NCBI GenBank assembly: GCA_003008705.1
Contig: PDUO01000023.1
Coordinates: 783,312-847,311 of the forward strand
DNA from: Pezicula radicicola
Taxonomy: Eukaryota > Ascomycota > Leotiomycetes > Helotiales > Dermateaceae
Length of the DNA: 64,000 nucleotides
Direction: 5' to 3'
The translations under genes and the position numbers were made by a program. A model generated the notes under the pieces. That model did no database searches. It was not told the DNA's origin and saw only the letters and a list, made by a program, of their open reading frames with translations. Positions 10,305 through 22,265 of this stretch are shown here, one piece after another (within the stretch, counting starts at the first letter, position 1; the number at the start of each line of letters is the position of its first letter).

Positions 10305-12165
10305 TCAGAAATCCCAGAAATCGCCGCCCTGTTTCTGTTGATGCTGTGCTTTGCCAGGTCGGCCGTTTCGGAATTTGCCGCCTAGTCCATTCAGACCGCC
10401 AGCTTCCTCTCCATCGGAATCATCACCGAATCCCCAAGACCTGCCGGCACCCTTCTTCCCACCCATACCATCACCACCAACGTTGATACCCTGCTTCTTA
10501 GGACTAGGAGGTTGTCCTTGGCCCTTTCTGCTTCCCATTCCGTCTCCAGCGATGTTAATGCCCTTATTAGACATGGTGTTTGTGGCTTCGGAGAGTGGAC
10601 CCTTGCCGGTGTTGGGGCCGGATGTTGAGGGGGAGGTGGGTATGTTCTCTTTCTGGGTCGTTGGCGAATGGTCATACGAGGCCCAGTTGGCATCCATCAT
10701 CTTCACTGCCTTGGCACGATCCTCAGCTAGAGGTGCTGGCTTTGGCTTAGTTACAGGTGAATCATCAGCCATGACGAACTGAGGATCGAAATCCTTACGT
10801 CTGTCCTTGACGTTGGCAAGACCAGTGTTGGCCCTGATGGGTGCTTCTTCACTGCTGTTTCCACGACTCTCCTCATCATAGAGGTTGTTCTGGTACAGAC
10901 CTAGACCTTTATTGTGCTCTGCTCCACGAGGGCGGCCAGCAGGGCGTCCGCCATTTGCGTTTCCGTTTCCGTCATCTTGAAACTCAAAATGCGTCTCAGC
11001 ATCTTTACGGGGCTTATCAATTCGCTTGGGTCTAATTGGGCTATCGAGAACCTCGTCGTCACTATTACCCCAGTGTCGGTTGTCATTAGGACGGTTGGCC
11101 AGAACTTTGCTAGGAACAACCTTGGCAGGAGTTTGGAAGTCTTCGAATCCCCACTGGCTTGAACGCTTGTCCTTCTTTTCAGGAAATGAAATTGGCTTAG
11201 ATTTAACTTCAGGCCCATTGCTAGAATCGAAATCAAAGTGGTTGTATCTAGCTGGGTTTGGTCGATACATCTTCTCGTTTTTGTCATGAGCTGGGCGGAT
11301 TGGCGAATTCTCGTCGTTGTCAAACAGGCGCGAAGGCAAGTAATTCTGCTGGTGTTCTCTCTTTTCAGCAGATGAGATGGGGGCCTTTGACGTGGATCGT
11401 CCTCGGTCCCGAGCAGGAGTTTCTGGTTCATCCTCGCCATGGGAGAACAGCTCAGAATAATCTCGTGGAGCTGGTTTCGAAGATGCGCGAGGTGGTACAA
11501 CTGCAGGAAGAGACGATTGCTCTACCTGCTCTCGAGGAGCAAACAAAGACAGAGATGCATGTGGATCGCGAGTTACATGCGTTGAGTTCTGTCGAGAACG
11601 GGCCACATTGTTTGTGTTTGCACCAATTGCTTGCTTACCACCGGTTGTGACACTTGATGTAATCAATTTGATTTGATCCTTTCCATCACGAATGGGCCAG
11701 TTTCTGCCCGTCTTTCCAATAACATCGATCAACTTGAGGAGCGATCCTTGGTCCCAGCTCTGTCGGATCTGCTGGATCTGGCCGTTCGCATTGAAAGAGA
11801 CTATGTGAATCTGCGAAGGTTAGCTGAGCATAAGAAACTATATACGACGGCCTTACGATTGGAAAGGTGACTGTGCGATCTGCGAGGAAGTTGTCATCTA
11901 ATCCAGGAAGATATGCAGATCCACTCGTCAGGAATTCAATTGTGGTATGAACCTCTGTAGCGATCGCATTCTGGCCCTCGACTACATCCAGGAAGGTCTC
12001 CTCTTTCTTCTTGAGTTGATGGCTTTGAACCTCAAGGTACTTGGTGATCTCATTGGCGCCGTGCAACGTTACGAGAGTTGTAATGTAGTGAAGAGAGGCA
12101 TCCTCAGCGAGGAAACTCGGGTTGGGTGCAGCTAGAAACTGCTTGTAAGCAGCCTGAAGTGCCAT
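10305..12165 (-). CDS. NTF2-like fold protein with long disordered tail
   Basis: Two exons, 11857-12165 and 10305-11810, with a 46-bp intron (11811-11856); 604 aa. Residues 1 to about 160 resemble an NTF2-like cone fold: an N-terminal helix, DASLHYITTLVTLHGANEI, then strands ending FNANGQIQQIRQSWDQGSLL followed by a short helix. NTF2-like domains serve nuclear transport or as small-molecule/dimerisation folds. The rest is low complexity and charged, with repeated SPIRP-type segments. Near the C-terminus there are two copies of a GIN(I/V)xGDGMG motif, separated by KKQ, before SWGFGDDSDGEE and the acidic/aromatic end GGDFWDF. I know no function for this fungal architecture; an RNA-export or stress-granule role would be speculation. 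Confidence 0.85.
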
Positions 12166-14144
12166 ATTGATGCTCTGCTAAGGATTGCGACGCGAATGGG
12201 CTCGAAAATTGCAAAGAGCGACAACAATTCCTCGAGTGGGTTGAAGAACAATTATGAGAGAGAAGTAAGAACACGGTGGGGGAAAGCGCAATGTTTTGAC
12301 TGTTGTTTCGTTCGCGATTTCTTTATCAGGGACGTGTTTATTGGCTCGACCCGTGTTTCCGGAAATTTCGATAGCCTACCCGTAGGAATGTTGTTATGCC
12401 TTGTACCTTGAAGATATATCTGGGCCGCAAAGAATAATAAGATTGTGTTTTCTGAGATTTGCCTGGGAACTTTCCAAGTTGGAGAGGGGCGCATGAATCA
12501 AGGGAGATCATTAGTCTGGGGTTCTTATGAATTGGGAATGTCAACACGCCAAAGAATAAAATTACAGCGCCCCTCCTTGGGTCTGTCAGATGCAAGCCAT
12601 ACGTCGCCAGACCGAAAGGGTGCCTAGCAACGATCTCCTCAGTGTGGCTGAAATGTCAAAAGGGCAAAAGCGGCCATTTCCAGGGATCATGTTTCAGGGC
12701 GAGTGGGCGACTAGGTGACTGGGCGACATGGGGGGGACAATACAGGGTCGTCGAGGGGTGGGCTGCATGTATTTTGGATCCTGCTGGTTCCCCTCATGGG
12801 TGTGTAGTCATGTAAATGGGCTCATGTGGCTCATGTGCAGCACCTCAAACAAACAAGACAACCAGTAGAAATAATGTGTGATGGGAGACGGCCACCCTTT
12901 TTTATTAATAATTAGGTGACCTAACCACACACACACACTACAACTATGAAAGTACAGCACCGTATCATACTGTACTGTGCACAGCATCCAAGTACCGGCG
13001 GGCCCGGGTGATACCGTACTTGCGTACATACCTGAGTCCCAGTCAGTCCTTCTCGTATTGTACATGAAGCTATTGAACCATCGTACGGAGCACAATGGAA
13101 TTGTTTGGTGAATTGTTGGCACAGGAGCCCTCGAACGCAAACGGATTCCCACAGTCCAGTCCACCACTCCACCGTGCTGCGGCATTTTGAGTTGAGCATC
13201 TCATCATCTCCATCCGATTTGTCAGTTGCATGGTAAAAATCAGGGTAAGTCCAGCAGATACAGGAGGATCTCGTGAAGCGAAGAACTATAAGACGGGCAG
13301 ATAAGTTTGACGATGATCATGATGCGTCTAGGCTTTTTCGTCCAAAATGCAGCACGTACAGTAGGTAGGTGTACTAAGTTTCTAAGTTTCTTTCACAAGG
13401 CTGTTGTTGGCATGGAATAGTGGGTTTCAAGCCGGCTATTGCCCACTGTTCCCCTCTCAGACGAGGCTGACATTCCACAGCAGACCTATGACAGCTCTGA
13501 GCGCGCAGCTTTTGTTTCAATAGCTCGCTTTTCAGCCCTCTACAAATCCAACGATTACAGGTTTAGGGCCTGGGAGCGTCTGAGTAGTAGTCGTAGTCGT
13601 GGAAAACGGAAACACTATAATAAGTCCAGTCGTAAGTACCTTACCTAGTCTACCTCTAGAAAGGTCCTCTCTACGGTACGTTGTGGTGGTCCGCTCCCCT
13701 TCCTTCCTGCAGACTACGACGCACATACTTTTCCTCGAGATTTATTCAATCTTCTCCGCAAAACGGACATCCTTTGGAAAGAAAGAGCTGTCTGTCATCG
13801 TGCATTTCGTCAGCGGACAGATCTTTTCGCTCATCCTATTGTTGCCCACTTCCCCGAAACAATCCGGTCACTTCCGTCGAATGTGGAAGCAGTGATTGTC
13901 TGCTGCTAGTCTGGACGACTCATCCAATCCCTCGCAGGCTTCCGTCTCTTTCTGTGATCATCACCTCCTCTGATCATCAGCTTTCCATCCGCAGATCCCT
14001 TGGTTGTGGGCGGCTTTGGACGACTCATATCAATCTTCCAGTTGTCGTCGTTTTCACATGCAGGTACCCTATTTAATGTACCAACCCGTGTACTGCATCG
14101 GCTTTCGACAGACAATCTAATAACCTCGATCTACCTCTACAAAC
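12166..14144. other. Intergenic
   Basis: About 2 kb between the NTF2-like gene and the HeLo gene. It includes a short CA-type microsatellite near 12925-12940 and G/C-rich promoter-like DNA upstream of 14145. Several antisense ORFs of 60-130 codons overlap without splice support, and I accept none as genes. Confidence 0.5.
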
Positions 14145-15431
14145 ATGGCCCCCATCATCATGTCGCTTCGACAAATCCTTGAGGTTATCAAGAAAGCACT
14201 TACTGCCCAAGGCTTCGGCATGCAGTACGAGCTTGCTTGTACTGAGTTGTCCCTTCAATGGGTTCGGATTCATCTCTGGGGAGAAGCTGTATGTGCTTCC
14301 TCTGTATGGAGTATATATTTAACTGACCACCTATAGGCTGGCTTGAACCTCTCTGAAGACCTCGACAGCTCCCTCCTCTTTCGACCGGATATCGAGCCAA
14401 CAATTGCTACGACGATTGAGTGTATGATGGCATTGCTTACGGAGATCGAATGCCTCCGCTTCAAGTACCAGTCCAAGAAGGCGATCGCCATTCCGCATGT
14501 TCTGGCTTACAACAACAAGTCCCTTGGACCATACGGAGCTCGTGATACTCCTGGTGTTCCAATTAGCAAGCCAAATCTCAAGCAACGCCTGAAGCACCAT
14601 GAGAAGAAGTCGATCTTTATAAAGGCAAAGTGGGCGCTTCGAGATGAACGAAGATTCAATGATAAGTTGAAGGCATTGAGGGGTTATGTTGATGCACTCG
14701 AGAGTATCACAAGAGCTATTGGCTTCACCACATTTCATTCTCCAGGACAGTCTGCAGCAGACACCAATCTTGAAGGTCCACCTCCATACTCTGCAGCATC
14801 CGTTCCTCGAACTGAGACTGCGTTGGATTATGTCCCAGGTGGTCGTGGCAGAGATGAAGGATACCTTGAGGAGGCTGCTGGTTTACACATCCCGGGTCTT
14901 GGATTTAACCCTAGTATTCTGTCTGATGCCGCCATCATCCAAGCTTACCGTATGGCCACGCGCCGCTACGGCTGCATCTTTCCACCCGGTTTCAGCATGT
15001 GCCACCACGGCTATTGCCTCTGCTCACCAAGACACTCAGGCTCCATGCCAACACCAAGAACCACACAAGTTGCTCGTCAAGGCCGTTCCACAACTTTCCC
15101 CAGCCCTAGTGATGTTTATACAAATGTTCCCCTTGAAATGTCTAACACGACCAGAGATGTTCTCCCTATGGTCCTCGAGAACTATAACATCGCTACAGAA
15201 TGGCATGGCTATGCTCTCTGCATTGTGTATGGAGAAGAGGAACGATGTCTAGGGCTGGAAGAGCATCCACTACTTGTTATCGAGCAGTTGCAAGATGAGG
15301 GAAAGACTCCAATGCTCGTGCTACGGAAGCTTTTGGAGCAGGATACGGAGACAACAAGCAACTACAATATTGCACAGTCTACATCTATAGTCGGAGGTCA
15401 CGACTTCATCCATGATCAACACTTGGAGTAG
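14145..15431 (+). CDS. HeLo (prion-inhibition-and-propagation) domain protein with C-terminal Ras-association-like domain
   Basis: Two exons, 14145-14288 and 14337-15431, joined by a 48-bp intron (GTATGT...CTATAG); 412 aa. The N-terminal 190 residues match the helical HeLo domain: QYELACTELSLQWVRIHLWG (the F/Y...L...R..RWGEA core), CMMALLTEIECLRFKYQSK, and FIKAKWALRDERRFNDKL with LRGYVDALESI. HeLo domains act in fungal allorecognition and regulated cell death. Residues about 307-385 look like an RA/ubiquitin-like domain: TTRDVLPMVLENYNI, YALCIVYGEEERCLGLEEHP and KTPMLVLRKL. The linker has a PPPY motif (GPPPYSAA), a possible WW-domain/Rsp5 ligand, and a Cys-rich patch (CHHGYCLCSPRH). No nucleotide-binding or repeat region is attached. 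Domain calls are by motif only; a role in signal-triggered death or scaffolding is inference. Confidence 0.82.
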
Positions 15432-17876
15432 AACTAAAAGTATCTTTGAGGCAGTCGATAGTAGGCATTTTCTCTACTCCATGGGATGACAAGGAGTCTA
15501 TTCTATTGAAATTTGGAATTGACGGCGACATATCCCTTCATCTGACCTCCTTGTTTTCTTGCTTTTCTATTTCTTTTTTCTTTTTACAAATCTGGCGCTT
15601 GTCACTGGCTGTTCAGATGCATTTGGCTGGGGAATGATTACGATTACGAATTGATACCAGAATGGGAATATAGGTCACCAGAATGGAGTTTGCTTGAGGG
15701 CCTTGGCTTCAGAAGGAGTCACAGAAATGAAGGATGCATGGCTTTCCAAAGATGATACTCAATGTCATGAGCAGCTTGCAAATGGCACTTAAGCTTGATT
15801 GCTAGATAGCTAGTAATACAGCATATTACAATCACCGCCCAGGTCTTGTTGATCGGTTGGCTTTGAGGCATTAAAGCAAGCTAAATAGCTCATAGTTTTC
15901 GGACGTCGACCTAGGTACCCATCACAGCCCCACTACCAGGACCGACATTAGAAGCAGAATCTAAAAGGCAAGTGCCATTAAAAGGTTGCATACTTGGAGG
16001 TTTTTGATCTTGCGCTAGTACTCTCTCGGGGAGCTGTGCCTATTCTGGTCGAGTTCTAGGTCGGATTGCTGATGAGTTAACTCTATTTTCTCAAGAAATC
16101 CATTTCTTTGTTTTCTAGCATAGTGAATGTGATAATTTATAGGTAATATTTCCAAAGAGATAAATATCAAAAGAATATTTTTAGTTATTCAAAGAGAAGA
16201 GACAAGGAAGTTCTATGACGTTTTAAGCTGTCTTTAAGTGTTTTCTGAGGGCATGTGTTCCGACAATTTTTAGTCAACAATTCGACACACCGATTGATCA
16301 ATTCAGTGATTTGACAAATGGCATTAAGTAAGGAGAGGAGCTCGCTTAGCTGGCGTATAGCGTAACGTATGCGTATTTCGTATAGCCCCTTATTTTTAAT
16401 TAGCTAAGCGAGGTTAAGAAATGTTGTATTGTTTGTGAGAATTTGTTGTGAAGATTGGTGTTGGGGTCGTTGTGGTTTTGCGATTTTGTAGTTTTAGGTG
16501 GATGGATTGATGGATGGATGGTTTTGGTTTTCTATGTATTTTGATGTTGGGTGGGATGGTTATTAGGAGCAACATATAGGTAAATTTAGGTTGCCTAGGT
16601 GGGTAAAGTGTTATATTCTGAAAGGAGCAATGGTAGGTAGGGAGCTTGGAAATAGGCCTATTTACAGTAGCCAGAGGAGGACTATCCCTATTTAATTCAA
16701 CATATCACTAAAGATGTATATGAGAAGTTCATACTATAACATCTTCTTGAAGATAAACAACTCTTTTGTATCATAACGTGTTAACGTGTTTTCACCATTT
16801 TTGTATAGAGGTATGAATCTTGTAATATATAACCCTTATAGGTTAACTAATTCGGCTAGTGTAATTTACTTAATTTAATCTAATTCGGTGAAGAAGAGGA
16901 AGAGGAAGCGACTTGAGTCTTGAACTTTGCTTTAATGTGATGTCCGAATCCCTTGTGCTCTCAGCTGTGGTCAAGCTACCGATCGTAGTTGTGCCTCGTG
17001 GGGTTCAGTAGCGAAGTCGCAGTAGAAGAAAGTGTAGCAGAAACCGCTGTTGACAACAACTGCTGTGTCTGTGCTGGACTCTATTCGGTTTGGAAGAGAA
17101 AGAGAAGGATCGCATTTGGAATTGACTTAGGGTAGGTATTGACTTGACGGATAGACTTTGATTTAATGTGATGTTACTCAGTGCTACCGCTCTGTGAGGG
17201 TTTGAAAATAGTGAATACAAGTGCGACGAGACGAATTTGCGCTTGATTAGGGATTGTGTGACTGCGTCAAGGCTGCTGAGCACTTGAATATGTGGGTTCA
17301 AGGTAGAGTGCCACCGAAGTACTTGACAACGAAATCGTTGCTCTGCTCTTGGAGACTTGCATGTGGCCGTTGATGTAGGGGACCGGAGATAATGTTGACA
17401 CATGAAGCCTCAGAGGTCGAACGGTTGACTTTGAAGTTGATGCAAAAACTGAATAATTACCTACCTACCTAAGGTATCGTACTGCGAGATGGACAGAAAT
17501 ACTTTGATTGTTTACTGCGATCAAGCTTTGTTTAATAACCTGTTAAACGGAATAGTTAATTGAGGAGCAATATGTAGCTAAGCAAAAGTGTTGTTGTATT
17601 CTGTGTGGTGCAGAGGGAGCTCGAAATAATGTACTTATAGAGGACGGTCATATCATCTATTGGCATTTAATTCAACATTTGATTTGTTTTCAATATACTT
17701 CGATACAATGTTAATATCTAACGTAAATAATTCTAAGAATCTACTGGCTAACTAGGGTATATGCCATTCGATGCAAATCGCTTGCTTCGTAATCATCCTT
17801 GCAGCATTTCACCCTCCACAAAATCCAAATTTCCCAAGATCATTATACCTACCAGATCCCCACACCCATAACCACC
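15432..17876. other. Long intergenic tract with diverged direct repeats and microsatellite
   Basis: About 2.4 kb. It holds a GATG-type microsatellite (about 16499-16523), an 11-bp inverted repeat CTCGCTTAGCT/AGCTAAGCGAG (16341-16351 and 16402-16412), and two diverged copies of a roughly 120-bp sequence (16565-16705 and 17563-17680). The antisense ORF at 17005-17403 is not convincing. Confidence 0.5.
16565..17680. repeat. Diverged direct repeat pair (about 120 bp each, about 1 kb apart)
   Basis: Copy 1 (16565-16705) begins AGGAGCAACATATAG and ends TTTAATTCAACATA; copy 2 (17563-17680) begins AGGAGCAATATGTAG and ends TTTAATTCAACATT. Intermediate words (GTGTTATATTCTG / GTTGTATTCTG; GGGAGCTTGGAAATA / GGGAGCTCGAAATA) are also shared, so they are old copies of one sequence. 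The words CTTTAATGTGATGT (about 16930) and ATTTAATGTGATGT (about 17160) repeat on a shorter period. Confidence 0.5.
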
Positions 17877-19280
17877 CTAATCCTCAATAACAGTATAACA
17901 ATACCTCGAAGGACTCGGTACCTCACACCCCGTATATCTCTTCCTTTCAAAGTAGGTCATCTCCTTATTAATTGCCTTCTCCCAAAGCTTTCCTTCTGCT
18001 TTTCCAAATGTAGCCACAAGTTTCTCAAACCCAAGTTCTCTGAGTTCTTCGGTTGTCTCATCGAAATCTTCGTCTACGGACATATGTATATCTTCTGTTG
18101 TATCTGATGATATAGAGGATGAGGGACTTGTTGGGGAGTATTCGAATGAGGATTCTTCTTCTGGGGCGGAGATAGTGGTTGGTGATGCCGTTGGTGTATC
18201 GGTTTCTGCTTCCGAGGCTTTCGTATTGTTGTTAGGTGTTGAGTTGAGTGGAAGAGGAAGGTCGTATTCGGTGTCGCTTAGTTCCATTGGTATATCGGTA
18301 TCGGTTTCGCTATTAAAGTTGGCTATTGAATCCTGAGCATGGGGACCACCCTCCTCGGTTTCAGAGCTTGGGCTAGATGGATATGGCGTATCGAGAAGTG
18401 CTGAATCGATAAAATTATTCCAAGTTGTGGATTCAATATTTATCTTATTCTCCTCAATCTCTTCCTCTGTATGAATTATCGAAGACTCTAAATTGTTGTC
18501 ATCGCAGCTATTGTTGTCATCCTTAAAGAAAGACTCCCTAACACGATTCCTAACCTTGTAAGTCTTCCACTCCTCCCTCTTGGTAGGCTTATCAATATCA
18601 ACCTCCTTCCACATATCAGGCCACCCCCTCTTATATTCAGGACGTCTCTCATTGATATTATGAATCCTCTTCGTCCGAAAAAAGTAGCTCTCGATATAAT
18701 GCTTCGTATTTCTATACCAAGGGTCTTCTCTGATTACTTCGTTTACGCGCGTTTGTAAGTAGGATTCGGCTAGGTAGATTGAATATTTTTTGTCGGGGGA
18801 GTCGGTTATAAAATTGTAATGGGTTGTTTCTAGGATATCTTCTTCTTCTTCTTCCGATGTGGGTGGTGGTGGTGAATATGTCGATGAGGTTTCAAGTGCA
18901 TAATCGTCCTCATCATCTTCATCTTCATAATCATTCCCACGCATTGGATATTCTTCGTACTTGTGCAAATGGCTGCCCTGACCAAAATTAAAATCTGTAG
19001 CCATCGACACCTGGCGACGAAGTTCACATTCGTCGGTAATATCAGAGGCATTATCCTCTGAAAAGTCTTGAGGAGTTGACTCCTGTCTTGAGTTGTTAGG
19101 TATTGAGTTTTCAGATTCGGCATCATGTAACGGGACATCGAAAAGTTCTGTCTCGTTTTGTGATGGAGGAGTTGTTGGATTTGGTAGATTTCCGGAGTTG
19201 ATTTCGGATTGAACGTCGTCGTCCCAGTCGAAATGAGAAGGTGTGGGGATGTTATTGTTGGTGGGGGTTTTGGTGGCCAT
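17877..19280 (-). CDS. Acidic, Ser/Thr-rich hypothetical protein, 467 aa
   Basis: Single-exon gene; I do not recognise a family. From MATKTPTNNN the first 150 residues are disordered and acidic (DYEDEDDEDDYALE; SEEEEEDILE). Residues about 160-245 look more ordered, Tyr/Trp/Arg-rich and charged: KYSIYLAESYLQTRVNEVI, DPWYRNTKHYIESYFFRTKR, WPDMWKEVDID. A second acidic low-complexity stretch (about 250-400) precedes a short helical C-terminus (LRELGFEKLVATFGKAEGKL) that ends RYCYTVIED. No signal peptide or membrane span. Uninterrupted length and consistent composition support a real gene. A nuclear role is possible from composition only. Confidence 0.7.
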   Translation of the reverse strand: MATKTPTNNNIPTPSHFDWDDDVQSEINSGNLPNPTTPPSQNETELFDVPLHDAESENSIPNNSRQESTPQDFSEDNASDITDECELRRQVSMATDFNFGQGSHLHKYEEYPMRGNDYEDEDDEDDYALETSSTYSPPPPTSEEEEEDILETTHYNFITDSPDKKYSIYLAESYLQTRVNEVIREDPWYRNTKHYIESYFFRTKRIHNINERRPEYKRGWPDMWKEVDIDKPTKREEWKTYKVRNRVRESFFKDDNNSCDDNNLESSIIHTEEEIEENKINIESTTWNNFIDSALLDTPYPSSPSSETEEGGPHAQDSIANFNSETDTDIPMELSDTEYDLPLPLNSTPNNNTKASEAETDTPTASPTTISAPEEESSFEYSPTSPSSSISSDTTEDIHMSVDEDFDETTEELRELGFEKLVATFGKAEGKLWEKAINKEMTYFERKRYTGCEVPSPSRYCYTVIED

Positions 19281-20554
19281 TATGTAGATGTTTATGGTTG
19301 ATGGAGATGGTTTTGTCGGTGGATGGATGTGTCCGAGGAACTTTCAGGGTACACTGGATTCCCACCACCGGTAAGACAGATTTGGCGGTTTTCTGACTGA
19401 GTTTTGGAAGCAGGATTGGGTTCTGAGAGGTCAAAGATTTACTTTAAGTTTGGTTGGAGTCGGGTTGGTCCGAAGGGTTTGAGCTTGCGTGGAGTTTGAA
19501 TTGTACATGTGCTGTAGCTGAAGGTTGGAAGATTGATGAGCCTGTTAAATATTGGGGGGGAATAGCATGAGTTGTGATTTGGACTGGGCAGGAGCTTAGG
19601 GTAGTCTGATAGGAAATTGAGAAGATGCAAATTGTGGGGATCCGCTGGAGGTTAGAGATGTACTAGTAAAACCGAACTCTGAGCGATGGATCTAGGCCCA
19701 CACATTTGGAAATGGTTTCTTTTAATCAAATTAGTTTTGATATTTATACTCGGTATATGGATTGACAACCTATCTAACTATTTTGTCTACCATCTGTGTC
19801 CTTGCAGAGATATACTTATGTGAAAATGCTTGTAAATCGGAATTGGCGATATACCAACAAGGAACCTCACACAAGAATCTTCCTGAGTGACCTAATTGTA
19901 GATGTGTTTAAAACAAAGTGATTTGGTGCTTACTCAAGTCAATACTACTCTCGAAACCAAGAAAGACCGAAATAGTAGCGAAAGAGCTAACGAATGATTT
20001 TATGTTAGTGAAGCAAATTTTGTAACTACTATCATGAGCACAGCTACCACCAAAAGAGCTTTTGAGGCATGTATTACTGGGAAAGAATAGCTTGCAAAGA
20101 GCCACTTCACCACTGTTGCATAAATTTATAAGTCTGTAGTATGTATGTCTAGCAAACTCGTAAATACCTAACTTGAATCTTAGTTTTCACTTACACTCTT
20201 TATTTCTAGTCTGAAAGACGATCCGAGTTTCAAATTTTGTTGTGGACTGAGGAATTGGTAAACAAGCTCGCCTAAATAGGAACTCACGCTCAATAGACTG
20301 TCATTCGCAGCTACTCCTACTTTATCTACTAAATAAATAGCAGAAGAATGTACTTTCCAATTTAGGCTTGAAGTTGTGACGTTGGCTTCTGCTCTGAAGC
20401 ATGTTTCTTCCTCTCAGCTGTTGCCCATTCTCTCCTGAATATCCTAACATAGACTCCAACCGTCACATATCCCATAAAGTCCACCGTCGAAAACTTCGAA
20501 CTTGCTTCTACACTGAGTGCCTCCAAAGAAAATTTAGCCACCAACTAAAAAGCT
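19281..20554. other. Intergenic
   Basis: About 1.3 kb of AT-rich DNA between two convergent-style minus-strand genes. Short ORFs on both strands lack coding character; no repeat or RNA gene recognised. Confidence 0.45.
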
Positions 20555-22265
20555 CTATTTTGGGACCCATTTGCCCATTGTTGCACCGAGTTCAGAAGTG
20601 TAAGCTTGCTCATCATCCCATACTGTGTTGAGCAGATTCACTGCACCCGCCACAGTACCACTGGAGTAAGTTAAGGCCTGGTAGGAGCCGTTATCAACCG
20701 AATGAGTCTCATTGTGGAATCCAGTGTAAACCCATTCCAAGTTTTCACGGAAGCCTGGAGTGAACGTTAGTGGCAGTCCTTGAGCGCGCTTATCTGGCCA
20801 CTGCTGAGCATGGTTTTCCGGCTGTTGTCGCGATACACTCTGGGTCTCGGGTGCGACGTCGGATCGATGATCAGTTGAAGACGAAGCTCTACCTTGAGTC
20901 TGTTGCCCGTTTTGAATCTCGTGAGATCCAGCCCTAGTTTGGGGTCGAACCAGTGCCAGTGCGTCTGCGAGAAGCTTAGGACTAATATCCTTCACAGAGG
21001 GAGCTATCCCTTCATTTGCATCCTCGCGGTGTGGAGGTGGGTTTTGTTTTCCTTGCGGTTCTACTTCCTCTTTTACCATGGAGTCAGATTGACATGGAAT
21101 TTTCCGCATTGGAGAAGTCGCATGGCCTGATTGTCCAGTAGTAGCAGTTTGTGGTGTTTGCGTAATATTATGTCGTTGCGCTTGCCTAAATTCTGGATGC
21201 GGATTTACCTCGTGAGCTTGTGGCCCCATGTGGGTTGACTGCGAAATCTGGAGTTGCTGTCTATTATGAGTGGAATCATTCAATGAGCGAGTTTGAAATT
21301 CCGGACTCATATGTGGTAAATCAGTGCCATTTACATAACCATTTTGAGCAATTCCCTGTGGTACAGACGATTGATGACCTGCCAAATCATTATTAGGAGC
21401 GTGATTCGATGGATATTGTGAGTATGCCGAAAATGTAACGGGGGTTTGCCTCGCAGGCGGAGGCCCGTATAGTTCCTCGTGGAGAATCCAATACAGCTCA
21501 TTCTCCTCTGATGTGAGTGGTGTATTATTTCCATTGCCGTTGGCCACTCTATTGCACGCAGTGTGCTCCCTAGATTTGATCCAACATTCCTCGTACGGAA
21601 ATCTGCTGTAAGAAACAGGTTCGTTACTCATAACTGGCTGAGTCGTGCTTTGACTTCCTCGATTGCTTCGTGGTTGGCCGGGCTGACGTGCTGGCATCAT
21701 TGATGGGCTCGTTGAATGAGCCTTGGACTTCTGCTTAACCGAAGTTGGAATGCCGTTTGTGTAAGGCGATAGGTAGGAGGGTTTATAGATGGCCGACGGG
21801 AAATTCTGGAGGTTGCTACTTTGAGGAGTATTTCCAGGAATCACAGGTGGCATCAGGGGAAGAGCAGAGTAACCTTGAATATTTCGTTGAGCTGGACCAG
21901 GACCACTTGCGTACGGCAGATTGTTAGAGATATAACCTGAGGATATTTGTTGAGAGTATGGTTGCTGGAAGTTGATGTTTCTAGGCTTTTTGTAGATTAA
22001 TTGTTCGTTTGGGTCTTCCATAGAACTACGCTTTCCTAAGCTTTGAGAAGTAATGCTGATGTGTGGATGCTGGATCATTCCTGGTTGTCTTTGAAACGCA
22101 GCTGACTGGTAAAGAGTTTGTCCTCCGGTAGGCACTTCCTGGAATTTGTTAGTCTAAGATGTACCCTCTTGAAAGGGCACGCATTGAGCTCACCGTACTT
22201 GGGATCTTAAAATTGTGTTGGCTGGGAAAATGGCGGTTACCATCTTGGTTATTGTGTTGGTCCAT
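20555..22265 (-). CDS. Gln/Ser/Pro-rich hypothetical protein, about 551 aa
   Basis: Two exons: a 72-bp first exon (22194-22265, starting MDQHNNQDGNRHF) and 20555-22138, joined by a 55-bp intron (GTGAGC...TTCCAG) that continues as ...PSTEVPTGGQTLYQ. Most of the protein is disordered and rich in Gln, Asn, Ser and Pro, as in fungal transcription co-regulators. Two short stretches look structured: the region around SRFPYEECWIKSREHTACN with SEENELYWILHEELYGPPPA (residues about 205-255), and the C-terminal 70 residues (GFRENLEWVYTGFH, AVNLLNTVWDDEQAYTSELG). No known domain recognised. Nuclear/transcriptional role is suggested only by composition. Confidence 0.75.

Noticed and set aside
10351..11650. 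Several plus-strand ORFs opposite the NTF2-like gene
   Set aside because: They mirror its low-complexity codons and have no independent start context or domains.
16341..16412. 11-bp inverted repeat CTCGCTTAGCT/AGCTAAGCGAG as a possible tiny MITE
   Set aside because: Arms too short and no target duplication visible; not called as an element.
17005..17403. 132-codon minus-strand ORF
   Set aside because: Ser/Leu/Arg-rich with no domain, no splice extension, and it lies within diverged noncoding repeats.
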